Shown: positions 54,901 through 64,000, counted from the first letter of the stretch. The stretch is 64,000 nucleotides of DNA from Patiria pectinifera (GCA_029964075.1 CM057147.1:27549513-27613512); one strand, 5' to 3'. Notes: generated by a model from the sequence alone, not told the origin. Made by a program: numbers and translations.

Positions 54901-55641
54901 CATTATGGTGTGCAGTAAAACATTTGCATAAAAGCCTCCTTTACAAATTTATAATATATATTTACCCTTTTTTCACTGACATGAAGTTTAGAGTTTGTTC
55001 TTCCGTTACATTTTAAGATTTCAATCACACTGAGCATATTTTCTGAGAAACATAACATTCTAAAAGCCCGCATGATTTTGGGTTTCACAAATTTCACTGC
55101 TCTGTTAAAAGCATCTGAGTTTGTATTTGAATTAGCTTTGCTGAACAACCGACACGCTTTGGCATTCGCAACCACACAGCTGACTGAGTTAACCAGGGTT
55201 GGCTGCATGGCTGTTGGTTCAAGGCTGATATATACTCTTGGTTTTCCATGCAGGAATCCGACGCCTTTTTTGTCATGACCAACATGATCATTACCCCGGA
55301 CCAACAGAGAGGGCAGTGTCCTGAGGTAAGAGGAATGCACTGTGGATAGAAGTCAACCTTCCGTAGGTTTTTTTTTTGGGGGGGGACGGGGTTCAAATAC
55401 CCCTTCAAAAAAAGGAAAATACTAAAAAGACGTGTAAACTGCTGCTTTAAAGCATTGCTTTGTACGTGGGTTTAATAACAAACAGCAAAGATTTGGGAGT
55501 TGAAGAATAACGTCTTTCATTTTTTTTTCATTTTTTATTATTTTTTCTCGTTACACGTTTAGGATCCAGGAGTTTCCGATGTTGCCTGTAATCCCTCCGC
55601 GAACGATTGCAAAAAGGGCGACCCAGTCATCAATGGAAACG
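45801..55641 (+). CDS. P2X purinoceptor gene 2, exons 1-4 only (tandem paralogue)
   Basis: Exons 45801-45949, 50248-50425, 55254-55325 and 55563-55641 are in the same phases as gene 1. They give 161 residues plus one base: the TXK motif (Thr22-Lys24), TM1, the VTTKVKG lysines (Lys72, Lys74 by count), FVMTN and the first three ectodomain cysteines. No exon 5 or later was found in 55642-64000. Either intron 4 exceeds 8.3 kb and the gene continues past the window, or the copy is truncated. All four exons are open with good splice sites, which argues for a live gene. Introns 1 and 2 are 4.3 and 4.8 kb against 1.5 and 0.12 kb in gene 1, because of transposon insertions. It would encode another ATP-gated channel subunit with a different cytoplasmic N-terminus. 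Confidence 0.85.
46805..47133. mobile_element. hAT-like element, 329 bases
   Basis: Ends CATAGAGTTATAT and ATATAACTCCATG, with perfect 8-base duplication GGTCCCAC (46797-46804, 47134-47141). It lies within the repeat whose empty copy is at 44990-45290. A longer copy is at 52662. Confidence 0.9.
47188..47340. mobile_element. Foldback element B, decayed copy
   Basis: ATACAAATATTGAGTGC to GCATTCAATATTTGTTTTAT with centre CCGAGGCGAAGCCGAGGG near 47235-47252. It lacks the left TAGTAAAACTAGCC arm present at 44584, so one side of the hairpin is shortened. Confidence 0.8.
47764..49724. mobile_element. 1.96 kb element with 45-base inverted ends
   Basis: TTTGTCCCTCAA, a variable stretch, then GCCAGGGGTCT and ATATTTTCC at the left return inverted at 49676-49724. 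The two ends are about 80 percent alike by eye. This is the size of an autonomous DNA transposon, but the interior has only short open frames (for example 48904-49314) with no domain I recognise. No target duplication was found. Confidence 0.65.
49838..50247 (+). other. Intron 1 segment conserved between the P2X paralogues
   Basis: Words such as GATAAGTGCCAGTTATCATG, ATGAAGGATTCTTTTAC and AGGGGGCGCCATTTGG match 10319-10720 with few differences. This is non-coding evidence of recent duplication or conversion. Confidence 0.88.
50248..50425 (+). CDS. P2X gene 2 exon 2
   Basis: YAIVYKKGYQSTDD, SSVTTKVKGVIHTNITDWPD and IWDVSDYVIPPQ. Same length (178 bases) and phases as gene 1 exon 2. The changes cluster at the DLLITD segment. 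Confidence 0.93.
51200..51345 (-). mobile_element. tRNA-like SINE, reverse orientation
   Basis: Read on the minus strand: CAGGAGGTCTTAGGTTCAAT, containing a B-box-like GGTTCAATTCC, and the word TGTCTGCACTAGTAAGCAGG. The same words occur at 54240-54540. Confidence 0.6.
51591..52157. mobile_element. TIR element with CCCTGTCACAC ends
   Basis: The blocks CCTGTCACACTT and CGTATCCTAATTCCTTATGAG at the left return inverted at 52120-52155. The interior is full of GCGTACG and CGTATGAG words in both directions. Target duplication is unclear. Confidence 0.72.
52662..53361. mobile_element. hAT-like element, copy carrying a nested MITE
   Basis: Ends CACAGAGTTATAT and ATATAACTCTATG with perfect 8-base duplication GATTTGTC (52654-52661, 53362-53369). 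Apart from the nested element it aligns along its length with 46805-47133 (for example GCAGACGTGC, ACCCTGTAGACCTCGCCGCC). Confidence 0.9.
52825..53186. mobile_element. PIF/Harbinger-type MITE nested in the hAT-like element
   Basis: Ends GGCCAAAAAAAAAAGTCTCC and inverted CCGGAGAC, a T-run, GTGGCC. TTA lies on both sides (52822-52824, 53187-53189). The undisturbed copy at 46805 reads straight through GTTTTACTG at this point. A relative is at 57916. Confidence 0.87.
54240..54540 (-). mobile_element. tRNA-like SINE, reverse, split by a hammerhead element
   Basis: Minus strand: GACTGAGTGGTAAGATGTC (A-box region) and ATCTTGGGTTCGAGTCTCAC (B box) are separated by the insertion at 54318-54486. Confidence 0.65.
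54318..54486 (+). mobile_element. Short hammerhead-ribozyme element (decayed core)
   Basis: Inserted into a SINE with flanks AGTGCAGACAT (54307-54317) and AGCGCAGACAT (54487-54497). Its 5' part holds CTGAAGA (54331-54337), a GGTCAG/CTGACC stem with 6-base loop, GGAAC, and CGTCGAGTTT pairing with AAACTCGACG. The core GAAAC is changed to GGAAC. The 3' part, ending CCACCATGCAAAGCCTCAAA, is shared with 57173-57406. Confidence 0.6.
55254..55325 (+). CDS. P2X gene 2 exon 3
   Basis: Same 24 residues as gene 1 exon 3 (ESDAFFVMTN to GQCPE) with one silent difference. The acceptor TTTTCCATGCAG and donor GTAAGAGGAATGCA are shared with gene 1 too. Confidence 0.94.
55563..55641 (+). CDS. P2X gene 2 exon 4
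   Basis: DPGVSDVACNPSANDCKKGD and PVINGN with two cysteines. Two codons shorter than and clearly diverged from gene 1 exon 4, yet in the same phase and with a GTATCG donor. Confidence 0.88.
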
Positions 55642-57156
55642 GTATCGTACATCCTAGCATTTTGGGAGACAGATTTAAGAAAGAAAATTTCTATTTTGAT
55701 TTAAGTGATAGAACATGCTGCTTTTTTTCAAAGCCATGATTTTATTTATCAATGTAGAAATTTAAAGTGTCCAGTGTAAAATACAAAAGATGTAAGTGTA
55801 TCAGCATACAACATATTAATAAGTATCAAAATTGATTTCCTTGTCTTTCTGATATGCTTGCAGAAAGTTGAACACTGTTTAGTTTTCATCTTAATTCTGT
55901 AGACAAAGCTGGAATAACCTTAATAATACCTCGAAGGTTATTCAAGATCCAGCAGAAGATTTTGCAGGATTAAGGAACAAGGTAGAGTCAAGCGTACATT
56001 TGCACAGGGCTTGATACCCCTTGGAGCTTAGTAGGTACTGTGGCGGGACTGTTCCCGAACCAAGTTATTCCTCGGACCAGGGACTACACAGTACATCAGT
56101 CTAAAGGCTAAAGGATGCAGGCTCGTTTTGGGTGGAAATCTACCGCCGCAGGAATTGATCCCTAAACCTTCCGTTAATCAGGCAATTACACAATTCGGTA
56201 CTCTCAGGTAACCACGATGATTGCAGAGTCAACAACAATTAAATGATAAAATGATTTGGGAATAATTGTCTTCGGTACCTTTATTACAACCTGTGGTTTT
56301 TGAACGAGCCCTATTTGCAATACTCAGCTAATATCGCACTGCTCACTCCAATAAGCATTGCACAAATTAATGCTGCATTACACAAACGTTATAGCAATGC
56401 ACAAACCAATACTGCATAACAGAAACGCTCTAGCAATGCACAGCCTGTAGTGCTGCATTGCCTAAACAATATCGCATTGCATAGCTCAATGCCACGTCGA
56501 GATATGGTTCGCGCGCATGGAGGACTACGAAACCACGGGCCCCAATCAACCACAGTGCACACGCCACAGCGAAAGCACACTCAACTCCCGTTCGTACAGC
56601 TCGCCAACCTCGTGCCCCGTGGGTACGATCTTGCTGCGCCATGTTGTTTCCCATCATGCCTTGCGCGATCGTAACCCCTGGAATTGTGTAATTTAAATGT
56701 GCCAAAATGCGGTACAATATAATTAGGGCTGCAGTTTATCCGACGCCATCTTTCAAATGTTGAAAGTTTTGTTATTGAAGAATCAATGTTTCAAACATAA
56801 GGTATTTTAGCAAAGATTTGTATTAAAGATACGTATCCCTTTCGTCCCTTTACAACCGCAGATACAGGTTTTTTTAGCCAAAAAAGAGGCTGCCATAATC
56901 CATAACGTACAGGCATCACGCAGTTTTGAATATTTGTACGTATAAAGTTAAGTGCAAAGCATGCGGGCTCCCTATTGGCGGGCCCGGCCATGGCGTGCAA
57001 TCTTCGAAATGCGCAGTACGCTGTGAATAGCCATTTCAGCGTCATTTACGTCATCATAACAGCCCGGGCTGCATTCCGCTTTCGCGAACGTTCGCGCGAA
57101 CGTTCGCGTAACGATTTCCGTTGGCGCCAGTCGAAGTGGAACGGATTATGAGTGAA
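55642..57156. other. P2X gene 2 intron 4 or downstream DNA, first part
   Basis: The first 200 bases resemble the start of gene 1 intron 4. Degenerate TGCATTGC/AGCAATGCA tandem words occur at 56330-56480, and a 26-base self-complementary GAACGTTCGC palindrome at 57082-57107. No exon 5 was seen. Confidence 0.5.
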
Positions 57157-57172
57157 ATCACATAAATTCAGT

Positions 57173-57406
57173 CTCCTGACGATGACTAGAGCAGGCTAGT
57201 CGAAACGTTGAGACCAAAGACAAGTTCGTTTAGAACTTACAGCAGGACTGTTCTTATCAGAACAAAAAAGTACTTAGCAAAGTTGATAATAAGCAGGACA
57301 AGTTCTTTTCAGAACTAATATCTTCTAAGCAGTAGTTATTACCACATGGTGTTACCGCAAACCGAAACGATACCGATACCCCACCATGCAAAGCCTCAAA
57401 TCGTAT
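57173..57406 (+). mobile_element. Short hammerhead-ribozyme element (intact core)
   Basis: Flanked by near-identical 16-base direct repeats (57157-57172 ATCACATAAATTCAGT; 57407-57422, one mismatch). The motif (57171-57214) has GTCTC, CTGACGA, a GACTAG/CTAGTC stem with loop AGCAGG, GAAAC, GTT and GAGAC pairing back to GTCTC. CTGANGA and GAAA are the invariant hammerhead core. The base next to CTGACGA is unpaired, which could weaken activity. Such ribozymes are known in Penelope-like elements and metazoan retrozymes. Confidence 0.65.
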
Positions 57407-57429
57407 ATCACATAACTTCAGTTGTCAAA

Positions 57430-57738
57430 ATGGCGGCGCCAAGTGACAGCGGTACCGTTTTGCTTGCGGCTGCACAAATCTTACAAGAATTTATGTCAGA
57501 ACCCTCTGATTCGTCCTCAGGAATACATGTATATCAGATTATTGGAAATCTGGTTCAGAAGTTGCCTTTGCTTGCAGTTCGCCTTCCTGGACAAGATGGT
57601 TTGGAGTGTGAAACCTGCGGGAGGCAGTGTGGGGCGAACAATCTTCGTGAAGAAGGTTTTGTTGAGATAATTCCACAATTGTCAGACCTTGCTTTTAAGC
57701 AGCATTTTAGGATAGAGAGGTCGACATTTGATGTATAA
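57430..57738 (+). pseudogene. Possible N-terminal fragment of a PIF/Harbinger-type transposase
   Basis: 102 codons from MAAPSDSGTVLLAAAQILQE to a stop. The end, EGFVEIIPQLSDLAFKQHFR with IERSTFDV, resembles the stretch that precedes the catalytic domain in HARBI1-like transposases, where an FRxSRxTF-type motif is usual. A CETCGRQCG cysteine cluster lies upstream. The DDE catalytic domain is absent. A Harbinger-type MITE follows 180 bases downstream. It could instead be an unrelated short exon. Confidence 0.4.
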
Positions 57739-57915
57739 GTCCGATTTGTTCGGGGTAATTTGTTACACTATACATGTTTTAATTGTTGTCCGACTCCGAG
57801 AAAGAACTATGAAAGTTGAAACAGTTTTTTTCTTCCTCTATTTTAAAATATATTTTATTTTACAAATGTACACTTCTTCACTGCATTGCCTGACTGGCTG
57901 AAAAAAATCCAATAA

Positions 57916-58284
57916 GGCCAAACAAAATAAGTTGGTCTCTGGTCAGCACGTGCGTCGCTTTTAATCATGCGCGTTGATCTTTTTTTTCCAAAATGTTCCG
58001 CGGTAGCTCCAACAGCGCCCTCTATTTTCGCACCTCCTCAATTTTTTTTTAACAGAAGAGCACCAAGGAATGGGAAATTGCACCAAGGCAAATGATCGAA
58101 CGCACCAAGGCAAATTATGGAGGACACCAATGTACATGAGGACACCAAAAAAGCAAAATAGTACCTACCTTGTCTGTACAATCCAAGCTTTAAGAAAAAA
58201 AAAAAGCAGAAAAAAAAAGGCGCGTGGCCGCGTCAATTCCGGAACTTTGGTCTGACCAGAGACCGAATTTTTTTTTTTTTTGCC
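57916..58284. mobile_element. PIF/Harbinger-type MITE
   Basis: Starts GGCCAAACAAAATAAG, GGTCTCTGGTCAG, and ends inverted CTGACCAGAGACC, a T-run, TGCC. TAA lies on both sides (57913-57915, 58285-58287). Internal GCGCGT and GTCGC words match the 52825 copy. Confidence 0.8.
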
Positions 58285-58895
58285 TAAACATTATACATGT
58301 AACAAGATATATAGAATCATAAATTAAAAACTACCAGAATTTACAATATGAGAAATAAATTGTAAAAAAAGGTTTAGGGGGCCTAGGCCTACATGGCTGA
58401 TGCCCGAATACAATCATACTCAGTCATAGCCGGCCCCATACATAAAGATTGACCGATTTACAAAATGTACTGCACTTGAAGGGCCATACGCGGAACATGT
58501 GACAGCTAGCCTAACTTTGTCAAATGTTGATATTCACATTTAGACTTCAGGGGCCTATTTGACCATGCCTATTTGTAGTATATTTACGATTTACAACATG
58601 TTGAAGCACACTCACCCTCATTGTAATGATCGATAGAAAAGAACTCCCATATTTTCCAGATGTGACTGTACACTAACAGGTCTACATGAGTATACTATAG
58701 TCTTTAAGTCGTAAGGTCTTAAGGCTAGCTCTTTACCGAGTCGAGCGCTAGAACTGACATTGGTAGTTGAGAACTACGCAGTAAGATATCAGTGTTGAAT
58801 AGGAAAAGACTTCTGGAAAATTCTACTGCAGAAAAACTGCACCTTTAATTACGTAACATAGGTCTTTTTGGCATTATGATTTTTTTTATTATACG

Positions 58896-61800
58896 TCCCT
58901 GACTATGCGCATACATGAACATAAAATCTGTCAAAGTTAGCCGACAATCGGCTAAAACGGTCACTGTGATGTGGACAGGATTTAACCTCGGCAACACGTG
59001 CTCTGCAGGCTGACTGACATGCGATGTATGTGCGTAACGTACGTGTACGTAATGTACATACAGACGTTCTGTGCATGTTTTAGAGCAGAGGTATTGTCAA
59101 CCTGAAGTTTTAGGCGTGCGCAGGGCATGTCCGAGTTCGCTTATTGCCTCGAAGCTTTGAATGTTTTAGACATACCCTTAAATCGACAATTAAAGTAAAA
59201 ACTAACAAAAAAACTGCCATGGTTGATTTTTCAGGAATTCTCAAATGAAAAAGGGTCTTTTTTTATTATAACTTCCGGTCTGATGACGTCATTCGCCTAA
59301 AACTTTGCACACGTCTCAAGTGGGTCAAGGTCATCATGTACACCAATTTTTAGGCGATTCCGGCAAACTTCCCCACAGACATCTATTAAAAGTACATTTT
59401 TGCAAATGTTCAACCTGTCGCTAGAGGGCGCTCGTAGATTGCATGACGTCATTGGTAAATTATTTGAAAAATACTTTTAGCCAAGAGACTTACACCGTGG
59501 AAAGCAACCAAAATTACCATTTTCAAATAATAAGCCACTTCTGGTTTTAGCCTTTTTCTACCGGAAGCAAGGGTCACGTGATTTCACGCACACTGAATGA
59601 AATAAAGACCTCAACATACTGTACCATTTGCCGGCAACAGAATGCTGCGGACGCGTACGGTTGATTTTGTATGCATTTTTAAATATTAAAAGTGTCACAA
59701 TTTAATTGCCTATCAATACACTCCGGATGACGTCATCGTGACATCATCATTACACAATGTTGTTTGAAGTAGGGTCTTGCTTGGACAAAGATAAGTGTAA
59801 ATGAATTACGGGCAAAGAGTCAAAAATGATGTTTTTTTAATTTCGGTGTACAAAGTCTATGGGAAAAATTAAATATTCAATAATCTATAATAAATTAGTC
59901 AATGACGTCACCATGACGTCACTCTTCGGGACACATCTTTGCTATAGGGACTATGCTTATGCTAACTTTGAATGATGTATGATAAAGATTAATGTCAAAA
60001 GTGGGAGCCAGAAAAGATGTGCACAAAGTCAAAAGAAGAAGAAGAAGAAAGAAAACTAGAGGTCTATGTCTGTTTGCAACAGAACATAGGGCTTTTCCGC
60101 ATTATGATTTTTTTTACCGAAAAATCGGCTAAAACGGTCACTGTGGACAGGATTTGACCTCGGCAATACGATGTATGTGCGTGTGTACAAGGTCTTTGCT
60201 TGGACAAAGAGTGATCTAAATAAATTACTGGCAAACAGTCGAAAACGCACTTTGAAAATCGACAATTATTTTTAAATTTTTGATGGCGTCATCGTGACGT
60301 CTTTTCGAACTTTGCATACTAGTATGATTAACTACCAACCCACCAAGTTTCATGACAATTGGACCTTTCCTTATATGAGTTTTGAAAAATCGCATTTTGA
60401 AGACGTCATGATGACGTCACACATTTTTCAAGTTTTGTGCAAAAAGCTATTACATAACAGACCAAATGCAAAAAAAAAATTTGCATTTTGCATGTTGCGT
60501 TCGGGAGATATGGCTAAAAGGTCCAAAAAATAAATATTCATATAAAATCTCAGGATGACGTCATGATAACGTCACCTAATTTTTAATCTATAACACTTCC
60601 TGGTATAGCCACATACCAAGTTTCAACCCAATCGGACTTACATTTCTGTAAATATAAGACTTCACAATATGTACGTAAATTTTCAAAAATCAAAAAACAA
60701 ATTAGGTGATGACGTCATCGTGACGTCATAGTCTAGGCATAATTTTTGTATGAGGGTCTTCCTTGGCTGTAACTTTGATGACGATTCCAGATCGCCAAGT
60801 TATAAAAATGGTGGCTTAAAAAAGGGGAAAAGTCAATAGGTTAAAAATCCCACAGCAGAAAAACTGCACCTTTAAATGCGTGATTGTCCTTTAAACTGAA
60901 ACATTTTTATAAAATATTACTTGCTATTCTAACTCTTGGGAATATTTTCAATCAAATGACAGGCGTAAAAAATACGATTTCTTTTTCTTTCTCATAGTAA
61001 TTCTCGGCCGAAGTTCAGAACTACTCAGTAAGATATATCAGTGTTGTGTAGGGAAAGACATGTGGAGAAAGCTGTGTACAAAGTCTATGAGAAAAATTAA
61101 TCATTCATAAATCCATAATAAATCACTTAATGACGTCACCATGACGTCACTCTTCGGGACACATCTTTGCTATAGGGACTATGCTTATGCCAACTGTCGA
61201 TGATGTCTGACAAAGATTAATGCTAAAAGTGCTATAATACGTCCCTGTCTATGCGCATGCATGAACATAAAATCTGTCAAAGTAAGCCGAAAATCGCCTA
61301 AAACGGTCACTGTGCACAGAATTTGACCTCAGCAACACGTGCGCTGCAGGCTGACTGACATACGATGTATGTGCATATGAACAACGTATGTGCATGTACA
61401 TACATTGTGGACGTCGTGTGCATGTTTTGAAGCAGAGGTATTGTCAACCTGAAGTTTTAAGCGTGCGCAGGGCATGTCCGAGTTCGCTTATTGCCTGGAA
61501 GCTTTGAAATGTTTTAGACCTACCCTTAAATCGACAATTAAAGTAAAAACTAACATAATAACTGCCATGGTTGATTTTTCAGGAATTTACAAATGAAAAA
61601 GGGTCTTTTTATTATAACTTCCGGTCTGATGACGTCATTCGCCTAAAACTTCGCACACGTCTTAAGTGGGTCAAGGTCATCATATACACCAATATTTAGG
61701 CGATTCCGACAAACTTCGCTACAGACATCTATTCAAAATACATTTTTGCAAATTTTCAACCTGTCGCTAGAGGGCGCTCGAAGATTGCATGACGTTATTG

Positions 61801-62430
61801 GTAGATGATTTGAAGAATACTTTTAGCCAAGAGACTAACACCGTTAAAAGCAAGTTCATATCTATTACCATTTTCAAATAATAAGCCACTTCCGGTTTTT
61901 TGCCTTTTTCGACCGGAAGCAAGGGTCACGTGATTTCACGCACACTGAATGAAATAAGGACCTCAACCTATTCTACCATTCCCGGCAACAGAATGCTGCG
62001 GACGCGTACGGTTGATTTCTTATGCATTTTTAAATATTAAAAGTGTCACAATTTAATTGCCTATAAATACACACAGGATGACGTCATCATGACGTCATCA
62101 TTCCACAATGTTGTTTGAATTAGGGTCTTTGCTTGGACAAAGAGTGGTGTAAATTAATAATTGGCAAGGAGTCGAAAATGCCCTTGAAAAGCGACAATTG
62201 TTTAAAAATTTCTGTGTACAAAGTCTATGGGCAAAATTAATTATTCAAAAATCCGTAATAAATCACTTGATGACGTCACCATGACATCACTCTTCGGGGC
62301 ACATATATGCCATAAGGACTAAGCCCATGCTGACTTTGAACGATGTATGACAAAGATGAATGGCAAAAGTGAGGGGCGGAAGAAACGTGTGCAATGTCTA
62401 TGGGATTTGCCGGGGAATAAAAAGAAGAAG
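58896..62430 (+). repeat. Duplicated TGACGTCA-rich repeat block
   Basis: Segment 58896 to about 59960 recurs at 61232 to about 62345 (offset near 2336), with blocks such as TCTGTCAAAGT, AACTTCCGGTCTGATGACGT and CGCTAGAGGGCGCTCG in the same order. Between them, 59960-61230 carries more TGACGTCA modules and a short extra copy (61068-61225). More than a dozen perfect TGACGTCA palindromes are present. No protein is encoded. Confidence 0.85.
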
Positions 62431-62437
62431 TAAGAAA

Positions 62438-62870
62438 AAAAAATGAGAACAAAAAGAAAGGCTTTTCCGCTACTTTGCGGAAAAGCCAAAAAAATGAGAA
62501 CAAAAACAAAGGCTTTTCCGCAATTTGCGGAAAAGCCAAAAATGAGAACAAAAAGAAAGTCAACTGTGCGGAAAAGCCACACAAAAAAAAATCTTAACGA
62601 AAACAAGAGCTGTTTCCAATTGAAATTGGGAACAGCTAAAAAAAAAAATGAGAACAAAAACAAAGGCTTTTTCGCAAAATTGCGAAAAAGCCACAAAAAA
62701 AACCAGAAGAAAAACAAGCCTTTTTTGCAAAATTGCGAAAAAGCCAAAAAAATAAGAACAAAAAGAAAGGCTTCTTTGCAAATTTTGCGAAAAAGCCAAA
62801 AATAAAATAAAAAAATTAAAATCTTAACGAAAACAAAGGCTGTTTCGGCAAAAAGTGCCGAAACAGCCAA
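62438..62870. repeat. Tandem hairpin array, eight units with changing stems
   Basis: Each unit has an A-rich linker and an 11-14 base inverted repeat. Arms (left/right): 62460-62470/62477-62487, 62511-62521/62527-62537, 62608-62621/62624-62637, 62665-62677/62680-62692, 62718-62730/62733-62745, 62769-62781/62785-62797, 62838-62850/62856-62868. One unit (right arm 62568-62578) has lost its left arm. Stems are of four kinds: GGCTTTTCCGC, GGCTTTTTCGCAA, AGCTGTTTCCAATT and GGCTGTTTCGGCA. Linkers are ATGAGAACAAAAACAAA or ATCTTAACGAAAACAA. Confidence 0.93.
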
Positions 62871-64000
62871 TGAGGGAGTGTAAACCTTAACATTCATTGG
62901 AATAAAAGCTCATAAATAATGTGTGATGTCCCAGACAGGGCTCTGGAGTGTTCTGAAACGGGCAAAGTTAAATCAGGCCAACTTGATTCGACTCACTCTT
63001 TAGTCAGCGAATTTCTCCAAAATTTCTATTGAGCAAAAGAAAAGCTCCTCAGTATTTCACCAAGTTTGCAGACTCCACTCAATTTTTAAAGGAGATTTTT
63101 TCTTCAATATTTTGAAGAGAAGGAAGTCAAGTGATTTCAAAATGAGGCTAACGATTAGACTGGTGCATCCATCCATGGTCCAACTATTTATAAAAGACAG
63201 ATCTCTTAATTCCGTGTCAGTAGTCTGGTGGTTGACTATGCAGAAATGTGAAGTAAATTGAGACTAGGTCCCGGTTCATACCACGTTTGTTAAATACTTA
63301 TAGCATGGTTGATTGATGCAGTACTGAAGCAGTGTTGGACTGGTCGTTTCTGGTGCCAGTCTATTTGCTCGTTTTGCATGTTTTTAATATGTTAAGTTCT
63401 GGGACTATGTAATGTCCCACCATCGTTCTTTAACAGAAGAGATTCAGGATTAGCCAACTTCCACAAATGACAAAGGTTGAAACATGAATTGTTCCCACCT
63501 AATTTATGGTACAACTGTTTCAAACTCCCCTCGCCCATGCAACATGCATGTATCTCATCCCAGACTGATGTGACTTGCCTCCAGGGTTGTGCATTGAACA
63601 ATTTCAACACAAATTTAACAAATTAAAGTCTGTATGTCCATTTGTGCAAAATGAAAATAATTAGATTTAGCCATAAAAAAAACGTTTTTTTTCCACTTAA
63701 AGGGAAGATGTAACATTTGCAAACATCCAAAAACAAAAGGAGCATATTATCACAAAATATCTTACTGGATTGAAAAGGAATGAAATTTTAAAAACCCTGT
63801 AAAATCGTGGCTCCTGGCATCCCTGGTGTGTTGACATTTTCCAGAAAAATTGTGTTTTTCTCGGCTTTTTGGCTGACCAGCGTTGGAGAAAGCTGGCTTT
63901 TTTCAAAAACTGCTCTTAATTTTTCATTATTTGTTTTCCCGCCTTTTCTTTGTGTTGATTACACACCTGTGTAGGGGTAAGAGTCTTCCGGCCTGATTTT
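62871..64000. other. Gene-free stretch to window end
   Basis: Positions 63705-63920 form the second copy of the dispersed repeat at 6637-6860. No P2X exon 5 or other exon is recognised. Confidence 0.5.

Larger units (their letters stand above)
50426..55253. other. P2X gene 2 intron 2, inflated by transposons
   Basis: 4828 bases against 120 in gene 1. Similarity to gene 1 intron 2 stops at ACATTCGGTTTG (near 50501) and resumes at GGTTCAA (near 55216). Everything between is later-arrived DNA, including elements at 51591, 52662 and 54318. Confidence 0.85.

Noticed and set aside
62438-62870. CRISPR array
   Set aside because: Units are regular with hairpins, but the variable parts are the hairpins themselves, linkers are low-complexity, and the DNA is animal nuclear.
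62319-62897. 192-codon phenylalanine-rich minus-strand frame
   Set aside because: Translation of the A-rich hairpin array; no real protein signature.

Overview
The window is animal nuclear DNA. Genes are split into short exons by GT-AG introns, there are few long open frames, and intergenic and intronic DNA is packed with transposons, SINEs and minisatellites. The gene content (an ERp29-type ER chaperone and two P2X receptors with the intron layout of vertebrate P2X genes) and the repeat style suggest a marine invertebrate. The species cannot be named from the sequence alone.

Layout. Positions 1-3266 hold no gene, only small DNA transposons and palindromic repeats. Positions 3267-6194 (+) carry a complete three-exon ERp29 gene; its short signal-peptide exon is easily missed. 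Positions 9063 to about 24049 (+) carry P2X gene 1. Ten exons are certain, with all ten ectodomain cysteines and the ATP-contact lysines; the last, short coding exon is a candidate only. Its introns hold several hAT-like elements and a 2 kb purine-rich minisatellite. Positions 24960-29103 are a 12-base minisatellite split by an almost full-length L2/CR1-like LINE. Positions 29104-45800 are gene-free and full of inverted-repeat transposons plus a 5'-truncated LINE sitting inside another repeat. Positions 45801-55641 (+) carry exons 1-4 of P2X gene 2, a tandem paralogue whose exons 5 onward are not seen before the window ends. Its introns are inflated by nested transposons. Positions 55642-64000 hold a hammerhead-ribozyme element, a fragment resembling the N-terminus of a PIF/Harbinger transposase, a Harbinger-type MITE, a duplicated repeat rich in TGACGTCA palindromes, and an array of hairpins.

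How parts relate. ERp29 is an ER-lumen folding factor. The P2X genes encode trimeric ATP-gated cation channels of the plasma membrane. Nothing in the sequence shows co-regulation; they are simply neighbours on one strand. The two P2X genes share intron and 5' leader sequence, so they arose by tandem duplication. Exons 2-3 are far more alike than exons 1 and 4, which suggests gene conversion.

Most unusual items: (1) the hairpin array at 62438-62870, whose stems change in sequence but mostly stay self-complementary; (2) two short hammerhead-like elements with target-site duplications; (3) the P2X conversion patchwork; (4) dated nested insertions with empty sites present in the same window; (5) foldback elements sharing a GCGAAGC centre.
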